Assembly (NCBI RefSeq): GCF_023920225.1
Contig: NZ_CP092587.1
Location: 2,046,001 to 2,110,000, forward strand
Length of the DNA stretch: 64,000 nt
Direction: 5' to 3'
DNA from: Vibrio gazogenes
GTDB taxonomy: Bacteria > Pseudomonadota > Gammaproteobacteria > Enterobacterales > Vibrionaceae
Part shown: one piece after another, positions 20,261 to 27,535 of the stretch
Numbering within the stretch: the first letter of the stretch is position 1
Layout of the letters: every line of letters begins with the position of its first letter
Program-made: the position numbers and the translations under genes
Notes under the pieces: generated by a model
Seen by the model: only the letters and a program-made list of their open reading frames with translations
Database searches by the model: none
What the model was told of the DNA's origin: nothing

Positions 20261-20767
20261 GATGAGCCGCTCTTGAAGCTGATTCCAGTCTGGCAGACTC
20301 AAGCGCATCAGCTCTTGATGCGTAAAACCACAGCAACTGGCACTGATGAACAGCGTTCTTTCCCATTCATCCTGATGGGTTTCCATCAGTTCCGTAGTCG
20401 CAACCGTTGGTGGACGCAATTTATAGTGCGTTTTTTCCTGACCATCATCGCCTTGAATCGGGATCAGTAATGTGGGTTCATCACGATTGAATTCATCAGC
20501 CATAAATGTTGCAGCGCCTGATTGCATCAGTTCCAGTACGTGTTCTCGAATCGAATTAAAATCAGGGGTCACTAACTTTTTCAATTCAGATGGTGTCAAT
20601 CCGGTACTCAAACAGACACACTCCCAGAGCAATTGATTGTCATCATGCTGATGGTTCCGGCTGAGCTCTCGCTGTTGCCCGACGGTAATGGTATGAATTT
20701 GTACGTGATTTAGTTGTTGACCCTTATCATCTTCAATGGGCCAAACTAGATTGTGAATATGCAACAT
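20207..20767 (-). CDS. Tail assembly chaperone gpE-like, with duplicated domain
   Basis: This 186-residue protein lies in the position of P2 gene E, between tube and tape measure. It is about twice the length of P2 gpE (around 90 residues) and looks like two copies of one domain. Residues about 20-95 (ITVGQQRELSR... CLSTGLTPSELKKLVTPDF) parallel about 110-180 (METHQDEWERTLF... CCGFTHQELMRLSLPDW). The slippery heptamer near the end allows fusion to E'. A strong terminator lies between the tube gene and this one, so expression should be lower than for the tube. The ribosome site GGAGAG is followed by a small hairpin. Confidence 0.7.
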   Translation of the reverse strand: MLHIHNLVWPIEDDKGQQLNHVQIHTITVGQQRELSRNHQHDDNQLLWECVCLSTGLTPSELKKLVTPDFNSIREHVLELMQSGAATFMADEFNRDEPTLLIPIQGDDGQEKTHYKLRPPTVATTELMETHQDEWERTLFISASCCGFTHQELMRLSLPDWNQLQERLIDFLQQPADYFRQEMLKS

Positions 20768-20797
20768 AGAGTAAAACTCTCCTCAAAAATACCTTAT

Positions 20798-20819
20798 AAA
20801 AAAGGCCCCGAAAGGGGCC
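20798..20819 (-). terminator. Strong intrinsic terminator between tube and gpE genes
   Basis: On the minus strand GGCCCC, TTTC loop, GGGGCC, then TTTTTT. It lies inside the tail operon just after the major tube gene, and probably lowers transcription of the chaperone, tape measure, U, X and D relative to sheath and tube unless polymerase is antiterminated. Confidence 0.85.
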
Positions 20820-20855
20820 TGATTGGTAGTAATTCCAGAAAAATCAATCCTGAAC

Positions 20856-21362
20856 TTAGGCTATACTGACATTAAGGCGATGAACTGCCATCAGATCGCC
20901 ATTGCCCAGATTGAGAATTTGAGCCTTACGATTGATGTCATAAATGACTTTGCCATTTTCAGTTTTCTTATATGCATTAACGGCCATTTCCATTTCGTGA
21001 TCCGGCAATTCCCCCATTTTGCTGGCCGATTCAGTCACGGAGACAATTTCCCCAGTCAGGCTATAAACGATTGCAAAACTATTGCCATCTTCATCCTGAT
21101 GGGATTCTTTGATATCAACCTGACAATCTTCTCCGGGGGCTAATCCATAAGCAGATAGAAGCGCTTGGTTGGCGCCTTTGACTTTCCACTTACTATGCAT
21201 CTTTTCAAGACCAACCATGATCTCACCGGGAATGAAAGAACCACCACGGGTTTCTTGCATGACCTTTTTGATCTCTGGTGGGGTAAATTCGTCTAGCTCT
21301 TTGATTAACGGATGCCCCTTAATCATTGCATAACGAGTAATGCGTGAACGTTGGCCTGCCAT
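20856..21362 (-). CDS. Major tail tube protein (P2 FII-like)
   Basis: This 168-residue protein matches P2 FII (172 residues) in size. It has the typical EFTPPEIKKVMQETRGGSFI start region, IMVGLEKMHSKWKVKG core and ALLSAYGLAPG, with a C-terminal strand pattern of the tube fold. It forms the inner tube of the contractile tail. The start codon shares its bases with the sheath stop region (one-base overlap at 21362). Confidence 0.9.
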   Translation of the reverse strand: MAGQRSRITRYAMIKGHPLIKELDEFTPPEIKKVMQETRGGSFIPGEIMVGLEKMHSKWKVKGANQALLSAYGLAPGEDCQVDIKESHQDEDGNSFAIVYSLTGEIVSVTESASKMGELPDHEMEMAVNAYKKTENGKVIYDINRKAQILNLGNGDLMAVHRLNVSIA

Positions 21363-22531
21363 TAAAGGACCTCCTCAAGAAATGATTCAACGATACCGGT
21401 GTCCTCAATCATGTGGTACACCATATGTTCATTCGGCGCATAGCCGTAATATTTAATAGCAATATGCCATTCGCCATTGCGGTAATTTTCAACGTTATTG
21501 AGTGTCGGATGCAGATAGACTTGAGCACCCATCACGGTTTCATCCGCTTGCAGTGATTTCAGCCAAACATTGAGTTTGGTGATTTCCTGCTCCATGAAGG
21601 ATTTACTCAAATTTATTGCCATCGCACTCTGAGCCGTCTTGGCCAACTTACGCACAATGGCGTATTCCAGACCAACCTGAGAGACGAAGCGCCCCATAAC
21701 ACAGCGGTTACCGATCAGTGAGAAACCACCCAATGATGTCCGAGCGAAGTAGGACACGCCATTACGGTTTAACAAATCCCCATTCGTGGATTTATCCATA
21801 ATATTGTAATCAATCGTCCGGGCCGTACCGTTGATCAATGCGCCCATTCCCCCTTTCGCCGGGCTTTCCCATGCTTTGACTCGTGCGAAACAAGACAAAG
21901 CAATCGCAGCACCAGAGAAAGAGACATTACCTTTTGCCGCCTGACTGTAAACAGAGACCTGTGGGTCAACCAGATAGAAAGATTCATAACCGGTTCCTTC
22001 ACCACCAAGACTTTGTGAATAGGCAACGGCCTCGTTGTCATTGGTATTCGGACCATCACCGACAGGAATCGCAAATAAACGTTTCCCCATAGCAGCCAAA
22101 GCATCAGCCACCGGTTTGGTGTTAAATCCCGGCGCACTGATATGTGTTGGTGTTTCCATGCAGTCGGCCAAGGCTTGAATCCCGGTTCGCTGACCAGTGG
22201 TTGCATCAACCTTACCAATCACATTGTTAATCGTATCCGACAGCTCTGGGCCTTCTTCAACAATCACGACATAGATCGGCACAGACACCAAACGGAATGT
22301 TTCATAACAAGTTCGCCACAACGTCCCTTTTTCTTCCCCGGTCATATCAAGTTTTGCGACATCAGCCATATTCGCAATACGAATCGGTGTATTTTGGGTC
22401 AATGATGTATCAGCATTGGGTGCAGTCCCGACGACACCTAAAACGATGTTGCCCAGAGGCCCCATTGGTGGTGGTGCGGGATGATTCTCGACACTAATAC
22501 CATTATGCACAAATGATGCAATCTCAGGCAT
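21362..22531 (-). CDS. Tail sheath protein (P2 FI-like)
   Basis: This 389-residue protein is close in length to P2 FI (396). Landmarks are the N-terminal HNGISVENHPAPPPMGPLGN segment, LADCMETPTHISAPGF, and the conserved C-terminal sheath block (ALINGTARTIDYNIMDKST... SYFARTSLGGFSLIGNR... VGLEYAIVRKLAKTAQSAM). It contracts to drive the tube through the target envelope. It overlaps the upstream DUF2635 gene by eight bases. Confidence 0.92.
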   Translation of the reverse strand: MPEIASFVHNGISVENHPAPPPMGPLGNIVLGVVGTAPNADTSLTQNTPIRIANMADVAKLDMTGEEKGTLWRTCYETFRLVSVPIYVVIVEEGPELSDTINNVIGKVDATTGQRTGIQALADCMETPTHISAPGFNTKPVADALAAMGKRLFAIPVGDGPNTNDNEAVAYSQSLGGEGTGYESFYLVDPQVSVYSQAAKGNVSFSGAAIALSCFARVKAWESPAKGGMGALINGTARTIDYNIMDKSTNGDLLNRNGVSYFARTSLGGFSLIGNRCVMGRFVSQVGLEYAIVRKLAKTAQSAMAINLSKSFMEQEITKLNVWLKSLQADETVMGAQVYLHPTLNNVENYRNGEWHIAIKYYGYAPNEHMVYHMIEDTGIVESFLEEVL

Positions 22532-22721
22532 TCGCCTTCTCCTTCTGTTGAGTGGCCAGCACAGCTTTCACCTTGCCGCCCAGTTTTAAAAATTCAGCTT
22601 CACAGGGAAGCAAATCGACGCTGTCGCCTTTCTGATACCAGTGCCGGTGATTCGGACATTGGTATGGCAAAAGCACTTCATACGCCAGACGCTCTGCCAA
22701 CTTTGATTTTTGGGTTGCCAT
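22524..22721 (-). CDS. DUF2635-like small tail protein, copy 1
   Basis: This 65-residue protein has a KVLLPYQCP-type start region and a KGDSVDLLPCEAEFLKLGG middle. It resembles DUF2635 proteins found just before the sheath gene in Mu-like and some P2-like tails; the function is unknown. It has a good ribosome site (CTGGAGGCC) and lies directly downstream of two terminators. Three further copies or remains occur in the fibre array (24810-25007, 26816-27013 with a nonsense codon, and a fragment near 28690-28740). This copy overlaps the sheath gene and is the one in the expected working position. Confidence 0.75.
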   Translation of the reverse strand: MATQKSKLAERLAYEVLLPYQCPNHRHWYQKGDSVDLLPCEAEFLKLGGKVKAVLATQQKEKANA

Positions 22722-22739
22722 ATCGGCCTCCAGAAACTA

Positions 22740-22789
22740 AAAACCCAGCTCTAGGCTGGGATTCGGGTACAAAAAAACCGCTTTCGCGG
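22740..22789 (-). terminator. Double intrinsic terminator upstream of DUF2635 copy 1
   Basis: Reading on the minus strand there are two hairpins: CCGC-GAAA-GCGG followed by seven T, then CCCAGC-CTAGA-GCTGGG followed by TTTTT. Related pairs stand in front of the other DUF2635 copies. Confidence 0.85.
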
Positions 22790-22940
22790 CGCTTCAGTTT
22801 TTACTTATGGATGATGAGAAAGGTCTCTCATGCTCCTCTTAATGACGCTACACCTGTCCCGGCCAGTGATCAAATACATTGATCGACGAGAAGTTCAGTG
22901 TGTATTTATTCAAATCGATCACGACATGTCGAGCGTTGAA

Positions 22941-23205
22941 CTATGTTTCCGACGTAATATCAACGTCTGATAATAGTTGAACAGCCAAATAAGAACCGTA
23001 CGGCATTACTCGCGTTAATACTGCTTTAAGTGTCTTATAGGACGCTGATGCTGATATACCATCATTACTGTCATTACCATGTTCAGCATCGACATAAACC
23101 CTTACGAGAGTCTGATTTACAGTGGTATTTTTTCCAATTACAGCAGTCTGGATGACTGCTGAATGAAAATGTTCATCATTGTGAAGCGAAGTGGGCTGAG
23201 ATGAA
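22941..23205 (-). pseudogene. Remnant of a tail-fibre C-terminal domain
   Basis: An open reading of about 85 codons on the minus strand ends at TAG 22941-22943. It encodes VRVYVDAEHGNDSNDG and YKTLKAV, the start of a beta-helix/pectin-lyase-like fibre domain. It has no start or ribosome site and is out of frame with the fibre gene ending at 23206. A second, more damaged relative lies at 25290-25510, and the intact 279-residue fibre carries a related ENGSDSNNG motif. Probably a discarded fibre tip. Confidence 0.65.
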
Positions 23206-23892
23206 TCATCGTCCTCGGATATATTCCAACGTCGGTATATGATCCAGATTACGCGACGTCTTCACTTCAGTCACGATATGAGATTCGCCGATATCTATAT
23301 CAAATCCAGACTTGAATACCCGAATATTGTGATGGTCAAAAACATTTGTTGTAATAAGTTCATCATGCGTAATCACTTGCTGAAATTCTTTTTTGGTCGA
23401 TGAAATTAAATAACGGTGCCCCCCACGCAACCAAAATATCGCCCCCAGAACATAAGCACTACCATTGATAAAATCAGCAATAAACCCATCCGTTTTAACT
23501 GCATCTGGTGTCATTTCATTAAATTTATGTCCAAATATATCAACCAGTAAAATATCAGATAAAACACCCCAGCCATTATTCTGTAATAAGTACCGAGCAG
23601 TGAGTGCACCGGCACCTTCTCGGTCATCGTGCAAACTTCGACTAATTTGTAATTCAGTGATACCGGGTTGTGCTGCAGGAATGTAAACCGGATAGAATTT
23701 ATTATCCTCTCCAGAAACATCTACATATATCCCTTTCCGGGTGGTATAACGTTCATCAGCGTCAGTTAAAAACTGCTTGAACTCTGCTTCAGCCAACGCC
23801 ATCCGCTGGTCAATCTGCCCTATTTTTCCTGTGACGGCTTCTGTCACTGCATTCACTGATTCCGTTAATGCTGCAAGTTCTTGCGCGAACAT
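23206..23892 (-). CDS. Alternative distal tail-fibre protein (228 residues)
   Basis: The start is ATG 23892, with AAGGAG seven bases upstream; an open frame extends 12 codons further but lacks a ribosome site. The N-terminal helix (ESVNAVTEAVTGKIGQIDQRM) shares its V-x-x-K-x-x-x-ID motif with the other fibre genes of the array. The rest (about 60-228) is a beta-rich domain without a family I recognise, probably a receptor-binding tip. It follows a chaperone remnant and precedes a fibre remnant, so its neighbours have been rearranged. Confidence 0.6.
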   Translation of the reverse strand: MFAQELAALTESVNAVTEAVTGKIGQIDQRMALAEAEFKQFLTDADERYTTRKGIYVDVSGEDNKFYPVYIPAAQPGITELQISRSLHDDREGAGALTARYLLQNNGWGVLSDILLVDIFGHKFNEMTPDAVKTDGFIADFINGSAYVLGAIFWLRGGHRYLISSTKKEFQQVITHDELITTNVFDHHNIRVFKSGFDIDIGESHIVTEVKTSRNLDHIPTLEYIRGR

Positions 23893-23929
23893 AAACAACT
23901 CCTTCATTCTATTTGAGGATAAAAGCACC

Positions 23930-24055
23930 TTGATTTCGGCGCTGGTTAGATAGTTGGTTTCAGACCATACAACAGCATTCGGGTCGCTGTTGTGTTGTGG
24001 AATATCACGTAATGTTTGGCGCTATTCCATGAACTGCGCCTGATACGCTGCTGCT
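23930..24055 (-). pseudogene. Remnant of a tail-fibre assembly (caudo_TAP-like) gene
   Basis: Minus-strand translation gives AYQAQFME, a stop, then RQTLRDIPQHNSDPNAVVW, clearly matching the C-terminus of the intact tail-fibre assembly gene at 25565-25888 (YRQALRDIPQNHDDPDSVTW). It has in-frame stops at TAA near 24055 and TAG 24022-24024 and no start. Confidence 0.65.
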
Positions 24056-24110
24056 TAAATGAGTGACATGTTCAAAAAATGGCAGTTCTTTGAGTCACCA
24101 AGACCCTTTA

Positions 24111-24638
24111 TTACTTGTTTTCCAACTCCAATATCCGAAACTCGTGGAGGATTTGCCGGTGCATGGTATCCACCTGAACTTTCGCCATCTGAGCAAATTC
24201 ATCATCGATAAGGATATTGAAGTTCTCCATACCGACCACCACTGTAACCGTGTCACTTGGAAGAACACTCAAGTCCAGTGTAAACGGCTGAATACAATGG
24301 CCATTTCTCGTTTTGTAGTTCAATGTTGTATCAGGGGCAGAGATTACCCCCAACAGTGTTCCTGACTCAAGCCAGACCCCTAATTCTCGAATTGGGTATT
24401 CCAGCTCACCGCTAAACTTAGCTATGGCTTGAATCTGACCAAGCCCCATGTCTTTATATTCACCAAATTCGACTCGCTGCAATTCATTCTGTAAAGTCGC
24501 CTGGTCAGGATTTGGGGTATAGGCACGATCACCAGCTGATACCCACTTTAATGATAATTGGATTCCCTTTGCTTTGGCGCTGATACACTCTTCCAGGCCT
24601 TTGTGGGTGATCACTAACTTAATTATGTCTTCACTCAT
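24111..24638 (-). CDS. Tail-fibre adaptor (P2 gpH N-terminal domain), copy b
   Basis: This 175-residue protein of the phage tail-fibre N-terminal family has a KLVITHKGLEECISAKAKG start, a LSLKWVSAGDRAYTP segment, and the IRELGVWLESGTLLGVIS and GHCIQPFTLDLS blocks. It is closely similar to copy a at 30332-30892 for about 150 residues, then diverges. In P2 this domain attaches a long fibre to the baseplate. Here the gene stops after the adaptor, and the distal fibre is a separate gene. Directly upstream is a remnant of gpI, showing that the gpI-gpH junction was duplicated together. Confidence 0.75.
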   Translation of the reverse strand: MSEDIIKLVITHKGLEECISAKAKGIQLSLKWVSAGDRAYTPNPDQATLQNELQRVEFGEYKDMGLGQIQAIAKFSGELEYPIRELGVWLESGTLLGVISAPDTTLNYKTRNGHCIQPFTLDLSVLPSDTVTVVVGMENFNILIDDEFAQMAKVQVDTMHRQILHEFRILELENK

Positions 24639-24815
24639 AGTGTTGCTCTCGCATTGATGGCTAAAATAGTGATATTGTCATGCCCTGAATAGCCAGTCAT
24701 ATTGATTTAACCATGTCCAACAATCGCTGGAATAACAACGCTTGCCTCGACAGCATTTGCATTCAATTCGGGTGCAGTTGCACCACTGACAGAAGGGGCA
24801 ATTCCAGCATCAGCC
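24637..24815 (-). pseudogene. Duplicated 3' end of gpI
   Basis: Minus-strand translation gives GIAPSVSGATAPE... then, after a stop, INMTGYSGHDNITILAINARATL. This corresponds to the end of the intact gpI (IMGYSAHYNITVLTINARATL). The break is a TAA at about 24713. It is joined at its upstream side to DUF2635 copy 2. Confidence 0.7.
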
Positions 24816-25007
24816 ATTCGCCTTCTCCTTCTGTTGAGTGGTCAGCACAGCTTTCACCTTGCCGCCCAGTTTTAAAAATTCAGCTTCACAAGGAAGCAAA
24901 TCGACGATATCGCCTTTCTGATACCAGTGCCGATGATTCGGACATTGGTATGGCGAAAGCACTTCATACGCCAGACGCTCTGCCAACTTTGATTTTTGGG
25001 TTACCAT
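24810..25007 (-). CDS. DUF2635-like small tail protein, copy 2
   Basis: This intact 65-residue frame is nearly identical to copy 1 at 22524-22721 (about five substitutions), with the same CTGGAGGCC ribosome site and paired terminators upstream. Here it is not followed by a sheath gene but by a gpI remnant, so it may be an unneeded duplicate left by cassette duplication. It may still be translated if polymerase reads through. Confidence 0.6.
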   Translation of the reverse strand: MVTQKSKLAERLAYEVLSPYQCPNHRHWYQKGDIVDLLPCEAEFLKLGGKVKAVLTTQQKEKANG

Positions 25008-25023
25008 ATCGGCCTCCAGAAAC

Positions 25024-25074
25024 TAAAAACCCAGCTCTAGGCTGGGATTGGGGTACAAAAAACCGCTTTCGCGG
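25024..25074 (-). terminator. Double intrinsic terminator upstream of DUF2635 copy 2
   Basis: This has the same pair of hairpins as at 22740-22789: CCGC-GAAA-GCGG with a T-run, then CCCAGC/GCTGGG with TTTTT, on the minus strand. Confidence 0.8.
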
Positions 25075-25102
25075 CACTTCAGTTTTTGCTTGATGTTACC
25101 TA

Positions 25103-25234
25103 TCAAAACTCAGGAAATGACGGCCAGACAACCGCATCAGGATCACTGTATTGCTGCGGAATATCAGCGAGCGTCTGAACATAATCATTCAGTTTGGTTA
25201 AATTGCCTGATGACAGCGTTGTCGGGTTATCTGC
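25103..25234 (-). pseudogene. Remnant of a second tail-fibre assembly gene
   Basis: Minus-strand reading gives ADNPTTLSSGNLTKLNDY then VQTLADIPQQYSDPDAVVW and a stop at 25103. This is the C-terminal half of a caudo_TAP-like chaperone. No start codon or N-terminal part is visible. Confidence 0.6.
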
Positions 25235-25289
25235 ATCATCAACATATCAACGTTTGATGTGAGGTTAATCTCCAAAGAGGACTGGTAAT

Positions 25290-25510
25290 GGCATCGATCA
25301 CGCTAGTGCCGCTTTAAGTATCTTATAGGGTGCCGATATACCGTCATTACTGTCATTACCATTTTCAGCATCGACATAAACCCTTACGATAGTCTGATGT
25401 AGTTTTTGTACTCATCTTTGTCACCTAACAGGTTAGTTTTTCCAATCGCAGCAGTCTGAATTGCTGCAGAATGAATATGTCCATCATTTGAAAAGTAGCC
25501 ATAATTTCAA
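25290..25510 (-). pseudogene. Damaged fibre-tip remnant, related to 22941-23205
   Basis: It shares GHIHSAAIQTAAIGK and VYVDAENGNDSNDGIS with the remnant at 22941-23205 but is broken by a frameshift and stops. The two pieces show that this fibre type was once present, and duplicated, in the array. The remaining bases of the 25008-25564 gap hold terminators and the chaperone remnant only. Confidence 0.55.
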
Positions 25511-25562
25511 ATCCAGCATTTAACTGGGGCTGGATGTAAAAAACCGCCTTAATTTAGGCGGT
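25511..25562 (-). terminator. Intrinsic terminators after the 107-residue chaperone gene
   Basis: On the minus strand, ACCGCCT-AAATT-AAGGCGGT runs into a T-run just after the stop at 25565. A weaker ATCCAGC...GCTGGAT hairpin follows. Confidence 0.75.
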
Positions 25563-25564
25563 AA

Positions 25565-25888
25565 TTAAATGGTTGGTTTGGATGGCCAAGTGACAGAGTC
25601 CGGATCATCATGATTTTGGGGAATGTCACGCAGTGCTTGACGGTAAGCCGTGAACTCGGCTTTCTTCTCAGCAGTCAAAGGCGCGTCAGGAATCTGAGTC
25701 CAATCGGTCTCAGAGACCAAGCGATTGCGCGCCACTCGGATGTCATCCCAACGGGACGTCTTATAGGCATCCTCTAATTGATCAAAAGAAAATTGAGTTA
25801 ACTGGTTGCTGTCTGTATCTCGGTTCGATACCGGAAGGTTAAAAACTTCTTTCCCATCAATAACAGCAAACTTAATAATACGTTCCAT
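25565..25888 (-). CDS. Tail-fibre assembly chaperone (caudo_TAP-like)
   Basis: This 107-residue protein has the family C-terminus: an AYRQALRDIP core, then DPDSVTWPSKP. Such proteins help fold or trimerise the fibre encoded just upstream. It starts at the stop of the 279-residue fibre gene (one-base junction at 25888), so it is translationally coupled to that fibre. Remnants of two other members lie at 23930-24055 and 25103-25234. Confidence 0.75.
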   Translation of the reverse strand: MERIIKFAVIDGKEVFNLPVSNRDTDSNQLTQFSFDQLEDAYKTSRWDDIRVARNRLVSETDWTQIPDAPLTAEKKAEFTAYRQALRDIPQNHDDPDSVTWPSKPTI

Positions 25889-26727
25889 TAATCACCTCGT
25901 TTAGTTGAATGAGTTTCAGTGGAAGATACAAACTGGCCATTTCGGAACCAAATATTCTGACCGAATACGTTAGCCCCTTCACCTTTAGCCACAACAGAAT
26001 TATACAGTGATGCCCGAACAATGGATGCCTGATAGGGTTCAACGTGATGGTTACCATCAACTAAAATCGCGTTATCACCAAGATCAAGGTTTGACGATAT
26101 CAGATTGAACGAATTGTAATGGGAAACCCCATCGATATTACCAAATGAAACGAAAGCCGCTCGACTTGATATTACTCTTCGTATACCAAGACTGGGAGAA
26201 AGAGTTAACCAATAGGTCACAGATGGGATAATCAGATCAACATTCTGAATTGTCATACTTGCTGCACAATTCAGACCAAACATCTTGCACATGTAGTAAA
26301 TCGTCTTAGTGCTACCATCGGTAAGCAAATGATTCGCCGACTCCACCTGTTTTGCCGTCAACTTAGCTCGGCGGCCATTTGCTTGAGTGAAGCGAGACGT
26401 TGAAGTAATAATAATATTGGCCGCAAACATAACATTACTATCCAATAAAAAATCACTATCCAAATAAATAGTTAAAACACCGCCGACCATTCCCTCATTA
26501 ATAGCGGCCTGCATTGTTCTCTTGGGTTTATCTATCGTCAATCCATTATTTGAATCACTACCATTTTCGCTCAAAAAAATGATTTTGCTTGCCTGTGCCC
26601 GTACAATTGCCGGGGCATTTTTCTCGAAATAATCTACCTTCAGATCAATCTGCCCCATCTTACTCGCTACTGTAGCCGTCATATCATTGACAGATTTAAT
26701 CAGATTCCCGATTTCTTGCGTACTCAT
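25888..26727 (-). CDS. Alternative distal tail-fibre protein (279 residues, beta-helix-like)
   Basis: The N-terminal helix (SVNDMTATVASKMGQIDLKV) carries the docking motif shared by all fibres of the array. From about residue 45, SENGSDSNNG and TMQAAINEG resemble the entrance to a right-handed beta-helix (pectin-lyase-like) domain, as in many phage tailspikes. No catalytic residues can be named. A clear ribosome site AAGGAG lies six bases before the ATG. It is followed by its own chaperone gene and a terminator, forming one cassette. Confidence 0.65.
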   Translation of the reverse strand: MSTQEIGNLIKSVNDMTATVASKMGQIDLKVDYFEKNAPAIVRAQASKIIFLSENGSDSNNGLTIDKPKRTMQAAINEGMVGGVLTIYLDSDFLLDSNVMFAANIIITSTSRFTQANGRRAKLTAKQVESANHLLTDGSTKTIYYMCKMFGLNCAASMTIQNVDLIIPSVTYWLTLSPSLGIRRVISSRAAFVSFGNIDGVSHYNSFNLISSNLDLGDNAILVDGNHHVEPYQASIVRASLYNSVVAKGEGANVFGQNIWFRNGQFVSSTETHSTKRGD

Positions 26728-26815
26728 TAAGTGCTCCTTATACGCTGTTCATTAAATTTGTGCCGTTTTTAAAAAGTGGCAGTTAAAGATAGTCAACACC
26801 CCAGTAATTCCAACA

Positions 26816-27013
26816 TCAGGCATTCGCCTTCTCCTTCTGTTGAGTGGTCAGCACTACTTCCACCTTGCCATCCAGTTTTAAAAATTCAGCTTCACAAGGA
26901 AGCAAATCGACGATGTCGCCTTTCTGATGCTAGTGCTGATGATTCGGATATAGGTATGGCGAAAGCACCTCATACGCCAGACGCTCTGCCGATTTTGATA
27001 TTTGGGTTGCCAT
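26816..27013 (-). pseudogene. DUF2635 copy 3, broken by a nonsense codon
   Basis: From ATG 27013 the frame follows copies 1 and 2 to the end, but codon 27 is TAG (26930-26932) where the others have TGG (Trp). Several other substitutions are present. About 90 bp downstream (26728-26815) match the sequence before the chaperone remnant near 24060, marking another duplicated boundary. Confidence 0.75.
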
Positions 27014-27030
27014 ATCGGCCACCAGAAACC

Positions 27031-27089
27031 AAAAACCCAGCGTCTGGCTGGAATTCGGGTACAAAAAAACCGCCTTGATTGAGGCGGTT
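27031..27089 (-). terminator. Intrinsic terminators after fibre cassette 1
   Basis: On the minus strand AACCGCCTC-AATC-AAGGCGG is followed by seven T. A weakened CCAGCCAGACGCTGGG hairpin comes next, ahead of the broken DUF2635 copy. Confidence 0.8.
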
Positions 27090-27091
27090 AG

Positions 27092-27367
27092 TTACGATGC
27101 TGATGGTAGTGGATAACGGGCTTTAATCTCAGCGACTTTATCTCGCCAAGCTGTCTCTTTGGCTTCAGTTTGATCATACTGCCACTCCATGAAGAGGGCG
27201 TCTGACTCAAGGCGGTAAGCTTGTTGTCGTTTGACGACATTTTGAGCCGCCTCAAAATTCTTTTGCTGCAAAACCGACTCGATCTGCTCCTGAGTCATAC
27301 CCAATGAATTCATATAGCTGCGGGTCGTATCTGTTTGAGTTTGACCCTGAAAAATGTAACTAAACAT
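27092..27367 (-). CDS. Small partner protein of DGR-type fibre, copy 1
   Basis: This 91-residue, mostly helical protein has an SLGMTQEQIESVLQQKNF middle and a WRDKVAEIKARYPLP end, which resembles the end of tail-fibre assembly proteins. A near-identical copy follows the other variable fibre (28819-29094). It sits 14 bases after the fibre stop with an AGGAG ribosome site. It is probably a dedicated chaperone of the variable fibre. I considered the DGR accessory protein Avd, but size and sequence do not suggest it. Confidence 0.55.
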   Translation of the reverse strand: MFSYIFQGQTQTDTTRSYMNSLGMTQEQIESVLQQKNFEAAQNVVKRQQAYRLESDALFMEWQYDQTEAKETAWRDKVAEIKARYPLPSAS

Positions 27368-27381
27368 CTCTTTTACTCCTG

Positions 27382-27535
27382 TTACACAAAGAAAGCGGGG
27401 CGAAAACCTATGCTATTGAGCGAGTACCACCGCGCATTGAGCAGATTGAGCGCGCCCAGCCCGGTGTTCGATCCACTGCCCCAACTGCCCCCGAGAAGCG
27501 GGAATCGGTCGCCATAGTTGCGACACCAGAGGCTG
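27382..27535 (-). other. Putative DGR variable region of fibre copy 1
   Basis: These are the last 50 codons plus the stop. Invariant blocks (TGGTGT, TTCCCG, CTGGGCGCGCTC, ATAGGTTTTCGC) alternate with codons that differ between the two fibre copies, often AAY-derived (AAC/GCC, AAT/GCT, AAT/TTT, AGC/TTC). A template repeat should show AAC/AAT at these sites; none is in the window. Confidence 0.7.
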
